From NCBI GenBank assembly GCA_009746045.1, contig RPFO01000034.1, forward strand, positions 4,316,798-4,380,797: a stretch of DNA of 64,000 nt, written 5' to 3'. The notes under the pieces were generated by a model. The model made no database searches, was not told the DNA's origin, and saw only the letters and a program-made list of their open reading frames with translations. This document shows, piece after piece, positions 33,801-43,488 of this stretch. The position numbers and the translations under genes were made by a program. Origin of the DNA: Mesostigma viride. Taxonomy: Eukaryota; Streptophyta; Mesostigmatophyceae; Mesostigmatales; Mesostigmataceae. Every line of letters begins with the position of its first letter. The first letter of the stretch is position 1.

Positions 33801-36021
33801 CTGCGCGCGAGTGGTTAGCGGGCGCTCGCCTCCTCGCTCTGCTCAAGGGTGTCTTGCCCCCCCCGAGGGCAAGGTGCGCCCGATCGCCTGCGGTGAGGTG
33901 CTCCGCAAGCTCGTGGGCAAAGTGATCTGCCGCCAAAAGGCGCCCGAGCTCCGTGCCTTTTTCTGCCCGCCCCTCGCAGCGGGTGAGACCTCGGTGGCGG
34001 CCCAGCTGGGGGTGACGACTCCAGGCGGGGCGGATATCCTCATCCATTCGGTGCAGGCCTACCTCGAGGCCCACCCCACCCACGCTGTCGTCAAGGTCGA
34101 CTGCCACAACGCGTTCAACAGTCTGTCCCGCGCCAGCATGTTTGCGGCCGTCATGGAGTCCTTCGAGGACTTGTACGCTTGGACAGCCGTGTGCTACGGC
34201 CAGCCCGGCCAACTGGTTCACATCATGGAGGACGGCACTCGCGGCGGCCTGCTGTCGCGGTCGGGCACCCAGCAAGGGGACCCCCTGGGACCCCTGTACT
34301 TTGCCGCCCCCCTCCAGGGTTGCCTCCAAGCGGTCCATGCTGCCCACCCGGCGGTCGCTATTCAGGCCTACTTGGATGATATCTACCTGCTGGGCCCTGT
34401 GCCGGACACCACCGCGGCTCTGCTGGCACTGCAGACCGCGGTGGCCGACATCAACCTCCAGTTGACCCTTGCCAAGTGCGCGGTGTACTCGCCCCAAGGT
34501 GATTGCTCCGGCTTTCCGCCCCAGCTCTTGGGCCGGGACGAGCGCCTCCATGGGTTGGATGTCCTCGGCGTTCCGGTTGGCGACCCCGCGTTTGTCATCG
34601 ATGCTCTGCGGGCCGCCCTCGAGGCACGCACTGAGGTACTGCCCTTGATTGCGCGCCTTCATGATTCGCAGACCAAGGGTCTGCTTCTGTGGTTTTGCGC
34701 TCACCCTCGCGTCGTTCACTGGCTCCGGGGCGCTCTTCCGTCTCAGGTCCGGCTGGCCGCCGAGGGCCACGACGAACGCATCCAGTCGGCCTTGGCGCAG
34801 CTGGTCCCGGGCCCCGACCTCCCGCCACATGCTATTCGCATTGCCTCCCTGCCTGCACGGATGGGTGGCTGCGGTCTGACTCGTGCCGCCCGGCTGGCCC
34901 CAGCAGCCTTTTTGGGCTCCGTCGCTCAGTCGTGGGCGGAAAGCTGCCGGCTCCTGCCCCTTTTGGCAACGGCAGCGCCTGACCTCCTGGACCCCAGCAG
35001 CCCTTTGCCCTTCGTCACCGCCATCCAGGAGGCCTATGCTGAGATCCAGCAGGCCTGTTCTCCCGTCCGTGCCGCTCAGGCGGTACAGCGCCACCTCCCT
35101 CGCGGCACTCCCTCGGTCGCCTCCGTTCAATCTCCCGCCGCATTCCCTGCTCGCGTCATCGATAAACACCAGAAAACCTACGCGGGTATTCTGCACACGG
35201 CTGATTGGATTGCTCTTTTCGCGGACCTCAACGCCCAGGGACGTGCGTGGCTGTTCTCGCTTTCCTTGCGGAGTGTGGGCTCGGCGTACCTTCGTGCTCT
35301 TCCCATGGCCCCCCCATTCGCCTTGGCTCCCAGCCACTACTCGGTGGCGCTCCGGCACCAGCTATTTGCCCCGCAGCCTCTTGTTCCGGCCGGGCGGCCT
35401 TGTGGTAGCTGTGGGCAGCCGCTGGATCCCACGGGGACTCACTACCTTGCCTGCATGGGGGGCCAACAGAATCAGAATTGGTATTTGTATTTGCACACTG
35501 TCCTCCTGACGGTGGTGCTCGCCATGATTCGGTCGGTTTTCCCCCACGCGAACATCCGGTCCGAGGATGCGGATGGCGCTGCCTTCTATTCCCCCAACCA
35601 CCGGCCTGACATCGTGGTGCTGGACTTTGAGGGGGGTGGCCGGCATCTGCTTATTGACGTTTCGGTGGCGCGGCCCTTGGCTCTTAGCCACGTGGCTGGG
35701 GCCTCCCTCACGGCAGGTTACACGGCGGACCGGGCGGAGCGGGCCAAGCTCCTGGCCTACGGCGACGTCGGGCACCATCGTGTGGTGCCCTTTGTCCTGG
35801 AGGAGTTTGGGGCCATGGGGCCCCTGACCTCCGCCTTCTTCAAGGAGTGTTGCCGGCTCCGGGAGGACCGGCTGGACCTGGAGGGCCAGCGGGCCCCATG
35901 GTCGGCGCGGACCTGGACGTCATATTGGCGTCAGCGCTTGTCGGTGGCGCTGACTCGGGCCATGGCTGACATCATGCTCCGCCGTACGCGGGCTGATTTT
36001 GCGGTGCAGCAGGGCTATTAG
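30862..36021 (+). CDS. LINE polyprotein: PHD, RING, C2H2-like fingers, RT, R2-like endonuclease
   Basis: About 1,720 codons if frame breaks are ignored. Order: a PHD finger (about 31009-31140; CEVCRSG...HHMLVCDACNSGWHLQC...WTCPRC); an uncharacterised region (31685-32230); a RING finger (32299-32436; CAICLEPF...CGHTFHQAC...CPLC); C2H2-like fingers (about 32860-33015); RT (about 33600-34700) with TGPSGWRYEHL, DCHNAFNSLSR, QQGDPLGPLYF and catalytic YLDD (34367-34380). C-terminal are CGSCGQPLDPTGTHYLAC (CCHC) and RPDIVVLD...LIDVSV...AKLLAYGD, a PD-(D/E)XK endonuclease as in R2-type LINEs. Frame changes near 31670, 32250, 33065 and 33860 all fall at C-runs and cancel out, suggesting indel errors or mutations in one ORF. 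PHD and RING imply chromatin reading and ubiquitin ligation, not demonstrated. Confidence 0.85.
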
Positions 36022-36163
36022 GTTCCTCCCGTTAGGCGTTTCCATTGGTCTTATCGTAGTATAGAGCTTTGACATGGCTCTGTATATAGGTTTATAGCTG
36101 GGCGTTTGCTTTGGTTTGAGTGATTTCACTCTGCTGTAAGTAATTATATTTTTAATACATATA

Positions 36164-36843
36164 TAGAAACAACAAGCATAGCACTTGACATCCCTCCCAG
36201 CTCTCTGTAGTCTCTGCTCGGGATTAATCAAGCACCAGATCACAACACATCTCAGCCATGACGAATTACAATGAATTCCCTATCCACTGGAAGTAGAAAG
36301 CCAAGTGTTTGGAATAGCAGCTTGTGGCTAACCAGAATAATGACCAAAATGGAATCATCACCATAATGGCTCCTGATTGGAACCCCACAAGTTACCCACA
36401 AGACCTTATCAGGTAGACATTGATAGTTATCAGAACTGGCGCCCACCATGGACTGAGAAATAGCACATCACAAAATATATTAAGCACATGACAAACTACC
36501 TTCCTCTGTCTGGGACAAAACTAGGGGGACCTGTCGCCACCTCACCAGCAAGGTTGATGGGCCAGCCAATCCGGGAAAATCCGCCTAAGCAGCCCCAGGG
36601 AATCGAACCCTGCCCTATAAAATCCCTTTGGTTGAGACAAACCTCAAACTGAGGACAAACCCCCAACCAACATCATGCTCCATGACTGAGCATTACATAG
36701 AATACAGTATTATACACATATGTACACAGAGCATTACTGCCCTCAGAGCATCACAGCTCTCAGCATAACAGAGCCCAGCTCTATGTTAGCTCTTCTCACC
36801 CAATCAGTCACCAAACTCAAAGCTCCAACTGGAATTGCTCAAC
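36164..36843 (-). other. E1 3' untranslated region
   Basis: No ORF. Contains a tRNA T-arm-like hairpin (36596-36612) but no complete tRNA. Together with 29109-29204 it separates the pol stop from the 3' LTR. Confidence 0.6.
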
Positions 36844-39800
36844 TCACACAGAGGAGCTCATCAGCTTGTAAAGAAGCTTATATTGCTCAGCAGACTTGTG
36901 AGGTAACTTGGTCAAGGCATCAGCAGGATTCTCAGAACCTGGAAGATGTTGAATATCCACCAGACCTGCCAACTCCTTCAACAGGAGATAATCCAGATCT
37001 CTGCTCCTGGCCAACTGCTTGTGCACAAACTGGACCATGCCCATGTTATCTGAAAGGATCAAGGTTTCCATCTGAAGAGTATGAGGAGTCACTGAAGCCA
37101 TAGCTAGCAACAGCTCCTTGATGTACAAACTGGACTGAATCCCTTCACAAATGGCTCTGCACTCAGAGACATCTGAACTCACAGCAACCCTTCTTTGAAG
37201 ACGACTGTACCAGGCCACAAGACTAGGCCTATGTTGCTGAAGCACAAACAAGCCAGCTGACCTGCCTCTGACCTTAGAAACTTGCCTGCTATCCATGGAG
37301 CTATCAACATAGATATCCAAGGAAAATGGCAAAGACAAATCAATCCCAGCTAAAGTAATACCAGGAGACTTGTTAACATGTGCAATAATCTGGGAAGGCT
37401 CCTCCAGAATTAGCACATCATCAGGGGATCTGCTATGGACCATCATGTCAGGCCCACAAATGCTGCCATACCAGGCCAACTTGCCTTTCAGCTCAGGTGC
37501 AATGGATGACGTCATGACCTCTGGAACAGATTGAAGAATGGTACTCTTGTAGTCATTGCCCGCCTGCAGCTTAATCAGCCACTGACTCCCCTCCTGAACC
37601 AATGTAGCCTGCATTCCACAGAACGTGACAGCCTCTCCAGGCTTCTGCCACAATTCTTTTCCCAAAGGAAATGCATCATTAATGATGGGCACAAACTGAC
37701 TCAACCACTTAGTGGGAGCAATCAAGTGCAAGTCATCACCATGCAGGCTAGCATACACAGGTAAATCATGCCACCTACCCAGCAATAAACATGGGTCCAC
37801 AGATGACACCTTCAACCCACAGTGTTTAGTCAAGAAGTCTTCCAAGGTGAGCCTCCAAATGATGGGACTGGACCTGAGACCTTCTAGACCCTTCAGAATC
37901 AGCAGGTAGCTAGACTGGAGCTCTGCCTGCCAGGCTACAGGAACTGGCACATGAAATGGAGTTTCACAATGCCACACCTGCTGAGCCACACTGGGATCAC
38001 CCTTCAGAAATGCTCTCTTGAAATCTAGCAGAACTGAAGACATATCAGCACCCTGGTTCAGCATACCGACATACAGGCACAATAAAATACGCCATGTATC
38101 ATGTAGCATCCCAGGTGTATACAACTCCTCGCCCAGAAGATCCCCAGTACCACGGTATTCATTGAGAACTGGACGCACATGGGGAACAGACACCCCCTCC
38201 ACCTCCTTCCGCTTGATGACGAATCTGAGCTTCAACCGTGTACTGTATGGGGGAACTTCATTCACAGGCTGACAGCAGTCAAACTGCAACCACTCCTCTA
38301 GAGCCTTGGCAAATGCTAGCCTCCAGGCCTCAAACATTAGAGGAGAACTCATTTCCTGGACAAGCTGATCATAGCTAAGAGGAGAATGAGCAGCCAGTGA
38401 TCTCTTAGTAATACCAATACTGCTAGGGTGTAGAGCAGCTGGCATAACAAGACTGGAAGCCACAGGAATCTGATTCTCAGGCCACTGCACATTCTTGATC
38501 GCTTTCACAGAATTAAATACACTGGCAAGGGAGGTTTTAAAATTGACCAAGGGTATGCTACCCCAGCCAAACTTTCTCAGCTTATCAGATGCCACAACAA
38601 TTCTAGGAGAGCTCAGAAAATTTTGACCCAAGATGATAGGGCCATCATAATCTTCAAGCACAAGAAATGTGACATCCTCACCCATGAAGGGTACCAGCAC
38701 CTCTCCCAATACCATAATGTGTGTCCTGCCACTAAAGTCAGACACCCAAGCACAACTAGGCGAAAGCACCTGCCGTTGACCTGTATGTTGAGATCCCATA
38801 ACAGAAACCTCAGCATTGGTATCTACCTCTAGGACAGCATCCTCGGACTCCTCCAACTGGCTGAGCTTGGACACCCGAGGTCCTTGCTTGGCTTTTTGCA
38901 TAGCCAGCACCACATCTTTCAGGCCCACACCTCTATGCTTAGTGAGGCTAGAGGGGACCACATCTGCCTGTCCTAAGGATGGAAAGTTAACCGATCCAGG
39001 GGTCTGGCCAGGACTTACCCGGGGATTACTTCCAGCTTGAACGTGATGATCAGGGATGACGTCATGACCAACTGGCAAGGTTGTCACATCAGGAGCTACT
39101 GCCTCTGCTTCAGCACCCCTTAGACGTACATATGACCACGACAGACGGTGCACATTCTGGGGAGGATCCTCCATCTTCACCCAGCACTTGTGCCCAGCTA
39201 GTTCCACCCTGGTCACTACTCCAGGGTGCCAGCTACCACGCTTGCCTGCAAGCTTGGGCTCTTTCCACACAATTACCCTCTGGCCAACAACAGGTTTCAG
39301 AACACTCCAGCCCTTGTCTTTCTGCCTCAACTTGGCAAACTTGAACATAAGGCTATCTTTCCAGGCTTGCTCAACCTCAGTAGGGAGCTCCCGAAGATGC
39401 AATGATAATGGAGTCACAGGGACCTCTCCAACATACATGGATGCCCTGACATTCAATCTGTCCTCAACTGACCTTAACCAGGCCGTCTTGATAATAGCTG
39501 GAACCAATCTTGGAATCTTCTTCTCCGTCAGCAGAATAGTCTTGAGTTCTCTGATTGTCCTCTCCACCACGCCTTGACTGCCATGGGACTCCCTGTGTAC
39601 AACAAATAACTCAGGGAGGTCTTCATTCCCCATGCAGCACTCAAATTCTAAATCACACTGCAGCTGGATCACTGGTTTCATTCTGGATCTGATAGCCTGG
39701 AGCCCAGCCACCAAACATGGCTTAGACTTGTCTTGCAACAGCTCCAGCACCTTGTACTTGGTATATCTGTCAACACCAACCAACAAAATCAGTTTCCTGA

Positions 39801-40023
39801 TTTCTTGGATATCACATTGTACATATCCAGGCTGCAACACAGGTTGTCTGACATGAGACTTCTTAGGCTTGGGAGCAACCAGCCTACAGGAACAAGCCTC
39901 AGCAACCTGTTTTACTGCATTAAACAAAGATGTCCCTCCCAGCCTCCTTGCAAACTGGAGTGCCTGGGCAGCATGACCAAACATGTGATGCAATCTCAAT
40001 GCAATGTTTGACACAAGAGACAT
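36844..40023 (-). CDS. E1 Pol: integrase, protease, reverse transcriptase, RNase H
   Basis: An uninterrupted ORF of 1,059 residues from ATG at 40023. Integrase: LHHMFGH and CSC zinc region (residues 11-50), then QCDIQ (first D, about 71), QLQCDLEF (second D, about 121) and GVVERT (E, 29 residues further). Protease: LEVDTNAEVSVMG (about 400) with GPIILGQNFL as the distal block; the usual DTG/DSG reads DTN. Reverse transcriptase: KLRFVIKRK, DFKRAFLKGD and catalytic LHGDD (about 763; copia usually has YVDD). RNase H: DIYVDSSMDS, VSECRAICEG and ADALTKL (about 1035). Copia elements normally have protease before integrase; here it follows. The ORF looks functional. Confidence 0.93.
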   Translation of the reverse strand: MSLVSNIALRLHHMFGHAAQALQFARRLGGTSLFNAVKQVAEACSCRLVAPKPKKSHVRQPVLQPGYVQCDIQEIRKLILLVGVDRYTKYKVLELLQDKSKPCLVAGLQAIRSRMKPVIQLQCDLEFECCMGNEDLPELFVVHRESHGSQGVVERTIRELKTILLTEKKIPRLVPAIIKTAWLRSVEDRLNVRASMYVGEVPVTPLSLHLRELPTEVEQAWKDSLMFKFAKLRQKDKGWSVLKPVVGQRVIVWKEPKLAGKRGSWHPGVVTRVELAGHKCWVKMEDPPQNVHRLSWSYVRLRGAEAEAVAPDVTTLPVGHDVIPDHHVQAGSNPRVSPGQTPGSVNFPSLGQADVVPSSLTKHRGVGLKDVVLAMQKAKQGPRVSKLSQLEESEDAVLEVDTNAEVSVMGSQHTGQRQVLSPSCAWVSDFSGRTHIMVLGEVLVPFMGEDVTFLVLEDYDGPIILGQNFLSSPRIVVASDKLRKFGWGSIPLVNFKTSLASVFNSVKAIKNVQWPENQIPVASSLVMPAALHPSSIGITKRSLAAHSPLSYDQLVQEMSSPLMFEAWRLAFAKALEEWLQFDCCQPVNEVPPYSTRLKLRFVIKRKEVEGVSVPHVRPVLNEYRGTGDLLGEELYTPGMLHDTWRILLCLYVGMLNQGADMSSVLLDFKRAFLKGDPSVAQQVWHCETPFHVPVPVAWQAELQSSYLLILKGLEGLRSSPIIWRLTLEDFLTKHCGLKVSSVDPCLLLGRWHDLPVYASLHGDDLHLIAPTKWLSQFVPIINDAFPLGKELWQKPGEAVTFCGMQATLVQEGSQWLIKLQAGNDYKSTILQSVPEVMTSSIAPELKGKLAWYGSICGPDMMVHSRSPDDVLILEEPSQIIAHVNKSPGITLAGIDLSLPFSLDIYVDSSMDSRQVSKVRGRSAGLFVLQQHRPSLVAWYSRLQRRVAVSSDVSECRAICEGIQSSLYIKELLLAMASVTPHTLQMETLILSDNMGMVQFVHKQLARSRDLDYLLLKELAGLVDIQHLPGSENPADALTKLPHKSAEQYKLLYKLMSSSV

Positions 40024-40439
40024 TTTATTAAATACAGGTGAGGTGCTGGAACAGCACGCTCACTTACAACCATGCTCCCCATTGCATCATTCAGGCCATC
40101 AGCCTCACCCTCCTCCTCTAGAGGAGCTTCCTGCCCTAAGGCAGGACTTCCACGCTCCAACATTGAAGGAGTACGCAAACTACCTCCAAGAGCCATGTGG
40201 GAACGTTGTTGCCTTGTGGTAACTGCTTTCACCATGGTGACGTGGGAAGACCCAGTCACTACCCCATTGTGTTCTTCCTCCATGGATGCACCCTCAACCT
40301 GTGCAGGGGGACTCTCAACCTTAAGTGGGAGACTCTCAACCTGTGCAGGGAGCAAATCAACTTCATCCAGAGTAATGGGGGGGTCACTCTTAGCCCCCTC
40401 CCTGGCGGACCCTAGCAAGCCCAGGGAAGGCTGAGCCCG
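39996..40439 (-). CDS. E1 gag-pol linker read after a TGA stop
   Basis: The frame of gag continues past its TGA at 40440-40442 for about 147 codons, to a stop near 39996. It is rich in Glu/Pro (LPAQVESLPLKVESPPAQVEG) and has no known domain. The stop context is TGA-CGG. The pol ATG at 40023 lies inside its last codons in a frame reached by a -1 shift. It would be made only by readthrough. Confidence 0.55.
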   Translation of the reverse strand, partial: RAQPSLGLLGSAREGAKSDPPITLDEVDLLPAQVESLPLKVESPPAQVEGASMEEEHNGVVTGSSHVTMVKAVTTRQQRSHMALGGSLRTPSMLERGSPALGQEAPLEEEGEADGLNDAMGSMVVSERAVPAPHLYLIKCLLCQTLH

Positions 40440-41421
40440 TCAGGTTGGGTTGTTATACCCACCTTGGCCCCTTTGCTTACGCCAGCTAGGGCAGTCCTTA
40501 CGGATGTGGCCCTGCTGGTGACAGAAATAACATGTGATACGAGGTGTCCCCACCCCAGGTGGTCCCCGCTGGGACCCCACCCTGTTGAAATCAAATCTGG
40601 GACGCTGAGCCGCTGGCTGCTCCTGGGAAGGACCTCCACGACGCTTGAAGCCACTGAAGCCCTTGGCCTGGAAGCCCCCCCGCTTGGAAGGCCCTGACCT
40701 TGGTGGACCATAACCGTTGGAGGGCTGCCCCCCCCATTGGTTGCCCTTGACCTTGGGAACACTGACCCCTGCTGCAGCTGCCATATCCACCTTATCCTTC
40801 TCCTTCTGCTTCTCCCTGGCCTTGTCTGCCTCCTTCTTGCCTCCCACATACTTGCCCCTGAAATAATCCTTGATCTTGGCCACCATAGCAGCCCAGGTGG
40901 TGCATGTACGCATGTGCACCTGCAGGTTATCCAAGGTGACCTCATCCAATCCCAGGCTACCTAGGAAATCATCCATGGCAATCTCATCTGACACTACATA
41001 CCCCTTGCCAGCACAATTGTGCCTGAGCTCCTGAAAATCCTCAAATGCCTGCAGAATCAGACCCTCAGCCTTGAAATCAATGTACTCCTTCTTCCAAAAG
41101 GAGCCATCACTAGCCCTCTTATCATCTAGGAACACCTCAAACTCAGCTATAAAAACCTCCCAGGAATCTCCATCCTCAAACTTGTCATTTACATACTTCT
41201 GCACCCTCTTGGGACACTTAAGAAGGTACTGTGACATACACAGCACCTGCAGAGGATTGTTACCATTATACAAGCCCTTATATCCCTTAAGGTGCCTAAT
41301 GGTAATATCCTTATCCTTAACAGTCCAGTGCTCCTTGAGACTGGGAAGCTGGTTAAGAATAGCAAAGCCCTCCTGGGCCTTGGCTCTGCGGGGCTGCTCT
41401 GCTGCTGCTGCTGCTGGGACG
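40440..41421 (-). CDS. E1 Gag (capsid-like and zinc knuckle)
   Basis: The frame is open from about 41421 to the TGA at 40440. The capsid-like part contains FLDDKRASDG, FQELRHNCAGKGYVVSDEIA, LDNLQVHMR and KYVGGK. A basic Gly/Pro-rich stretch and a CCHC zinc knuckle, CYFCHQQGHIRKDC (about 40490-40535), follow. The capsid-like block is clearly homologous to the E4 gag at 61553-62465. The N-terminal boundary is unsettled: better coding sequence upstream (MLRGQNFNQNFNRPSSSSS, about 41395-41450) is in another frame, so an indel or frameshift lies in the CTG-repeat near 41400. Confidence 0.8.
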
Positions 41422-41646
41422 ATTAAAATTCTGATTAAAATTCTGACCCCGCAGCATTTGTTCGCCGCGTATCTCGCCGTCTTCCAAACCCTGCATGGTC
41501 GCTGCGAATGCCGATGACAACTGTCGATGCCGATGCCGATGCTGAAGAAAGAATACTGCTGGGGAATTAATAAATTAATCCCTTAAGCTCTGGAACCAAG
41601 AAAAAATTTTTCCTGAATTAATTCTCTGTTAATTATAACAGAAAAT

Positions 41647-42243
41647 TTAATCCAGCCGCATATCGTCGCGCGGAAACTGCAATACGTTATCCAAAATCTG
41701 CTGCACAATACTCGGATATAAATCAGGAAGCCCCTCGCTGTTTTCACCTGGCTCCTCAGCGTTTGATTGCCGCTGAATCGAAGCAGCGACGTTTATGATA
41801 CCGTCGACTGACGACGCCCACCCGTTGTTGCTAACCGGAACTGCGACAGCCGGAAGAGTCGCCGAAATTCCAGACCACGCTGTCGCCAACGCCAGAACAC
41901 CCAAGCCGTAGGTGCGAAGCGCCGAAATTACTTGAGCTTGCTCGTCTGATCCCGACGCTGCAAGCCTTCGGAAAATATGGGAATTTTCCGACAGGATTTC
42001 CAAATCTTGAGTAAGGTCGTCGACGAACTGATGCAGATCGTTAGAAACTGGCGGCCGGCTGACGAGCGCTTGAGACAGCGAAGGTTGAACAGCACGCGAA
42101 TGCAGCGCAGCAGTTGACGCCGTACGTTGAACGTTGAAATTAAAGCCTGAAGACGATGGAGCCGACGCACGCTCGGGAGATGGCTCACGATATTCACGCG
42201 TGTTTCCCATATAATGGAAAAACACCGTAAAAATTGCCGACAC
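41647..42243 (-). CDS. E1 first ORF, conserved with E4
   Basis: An ORF of up to 198 codons directly after the 5' LTR and leader; ATG at 42210 (MGNTREYREPSPER) is a better start than 42243. The segment SRPPVSNDLHQFVDDLTQDLEIL aligns with ADRPPVNRNFVQFVDDQVEDWERIL in E4 at 60640-60715. It has no zinc finger or catalytic motif. Position and conservation suggest a separate N-terminal Gag or accessory protein. Function unknown. Confidence 0.65.
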   Translation of the reverse strand: MSAIFTVFFHYMGNTREYREPSPERASAPSSSGFNFNVQRTASTAALHSRAVQPSLSQALVSRPPVSNDLHQFVDDLTQDLEILSENSHIFRRLAASGSDEQAQVISALRTYGLGVLALATAWSGISATLPAVAVPVSNNGWASSVDGIINVAASIQRQSNAEEPGENSEGLPDLYPSIVQQILDNVLQFPRDDMRLD

Positions 42244-42291
42244 CAGAAATCAATGCCGTAATCAGTAGATTACGAACTCGCTTGTAATTCG

Positions 42292-42919
42292 AGTTAACGA
42301 AACTGTGGCTGAACTGTGGTTCAGCCTGCACTGATTAATATCTACAGAGGAAGTAGTTATATTAATCAATAGGTTTACGTTGCTGGTTATGGCTACCAGC
42401 ACAGAACGCACGAGGCACGTGAGAACCGTCGCCGAAGGTGCGAGGACACAGGTGCAGGGAAAGTGGTGCTACCAAGTGGCAGCGTCCTGCTCGTTATATA
42501 CTAATTGTGACGCAGTCACATCCAGATGACTGATAGGACAGATCATCTCACAATATTGCTGTCCTTCACTCTGGACCAGCAGATCTCGACTCGTTATCCA
42601 TAAATAGTCACATCAGCGTCCTGTCGCACAAGTCCTGTCACTATTTGTTACGTCTAATCAATAGCATTGAATAGACCGCAGTGTCGGAGACTAAATGTCC
42701 TATCGTACACTGTGACAAGACGTCGTATGCCACGCGTCACTTGAAGAACCACCGTAGAATCACCGAATCCAAGTAGAATGTAGTAGAACAGTATCTTGCT
42801 CATATCTCGAGCAATACTCATCAGAATGAACCCGTTTCTGGATTGTAGTAACCGGAAGTAGAATCTCTACAAGCCAAGTAGCTTAGTAGAATAATATTGC
42901 TTGCCAGGCAATATTAACT
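42292..42919 (-). repeat. E1 5' LTR
   Basis: 628 bp, AGTTAA...TTAACT. On the minus strand it is followed by CGAATTACAAGC, the same primer-site candidate as in E4. Confidence 0.93.
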
Positions 42920-42942
42920 GCCTGGGCCTAGCCGGGCACCTG

Positions 42943-43329
42943 AGTTAGTGCAGGCTGAGAGCTTGGGAAACTCAGTGCACGCAAACGATGCCAAATGGCC
43001 AGTGTGGAGACGACGAGACACCTTGGCATTAGGATAGAATGGCACATATACCGCTGGTCAGCCGTCAATTGCGGCTGACCAGACTTTGCGTAAGTTAAGC
43101 CTAACTTACTGATCCTGGACGGACTAGCCTATCAGTTACAACCTGATCTAGTCAGTCCTAACATGACAACTACAGTCCCGGTACTGAGGTACCGGCTCAT
43201 CACATACTGAGTCTAGCCACGTGTCCATGCCACGACTGCTCTAGTCCAGCACCGTCCCAGTACCCAATTGGGCGCCGGCGGTGCTGGCACGTGTCCACTT
43301 AGGCTACAGGCGGGAGACTTAGACTAACT
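42943..43329 (-). repeat. Putative E3 3' LTR
   Basis: 387 bp with ends AGTTAG and CTAACT. The left flank ACCTG is not repeated on the right (CCCAC), so it is not a solo LTR with duplicated target; it belongs to a longer element. Confidence 0.65.
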
Positions 43330-43488
43330 CCCACTTTAAGTTTTCTTTGGGTTTCAACAGAAACACACATAGCCATCAAATGGACGCAGCCATTCCCAAT
43401 GCCTTAGAAAAACTGTCAGATAACCTACTAGGACCCAAAGGTCACCTCACACATGTACAAGAGATGCATTAAGGGGTCCGGACGGACC

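Larger units (their letters stand above)
29205..36153 (+). mobile_element. Full-length-looking LINE with PHD/RING fingers and R2-like endonuclease
   Basis: About 6.9 kb. A tandem array of 170-bp monomers (29205-30749) is followed by a GC-rich leader, one very long coding region (30862-36021) and a 3' UTR ending TAATTATATTTTT. The 3' UTR is shared with the truncated copy at 3442-4231. The flanks AACACATATA (29195-29204) and AATACATATA (36154-36163) agree at 9 of 10 positions and may be a target duplication. It sits in the 3' region of E1, hence is younger than E1. Coding GC content is much higher than that of its host element. Confidence 0.88.
28481..42919 (-). mobile_element. E1: copia-like LTR retrotransposon, near-intact, with nested LINE
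   Basis: LTRs of 628 bp lie at 28481-29108 and 42292-42919 and differ at only one base that I noticed (TTCC/GTCC), so it is young. The LTRs start AGTTAA and end TTAACT. TSD is GCCTG. On the minus strand the order is 5' LTR, a possible primer site (CGAATTACAAGC), a small ORF (42243-41647), gag (to 40440), linker (to 39996) and pol (40023-36844). A purine tract AAAAGAGAAGAAAGAGCTGG sits immediately before the 3' LTR. A LINE (about 29205-36153) has inserted between pol and the 3' LTR, outside the coding part. Removing it leaves an element of about 7.5 kb. Confidence 0.93.

Noticed and set aside
33709-35358. Minus-strand ORF of 549 codons
   Set aside because: It lies antisense to the conserved RT domain of the LINE and is an effect of GC-rich codon use.
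36596-36612. Possible tRNA gene (T-arm-like CAGGGTTCGATTCCCTG on the minus strand)
   Set aside because: The T-arm is perfect, but no matching acceptor stem, D-arm or anticodon arm lies at the right distance.
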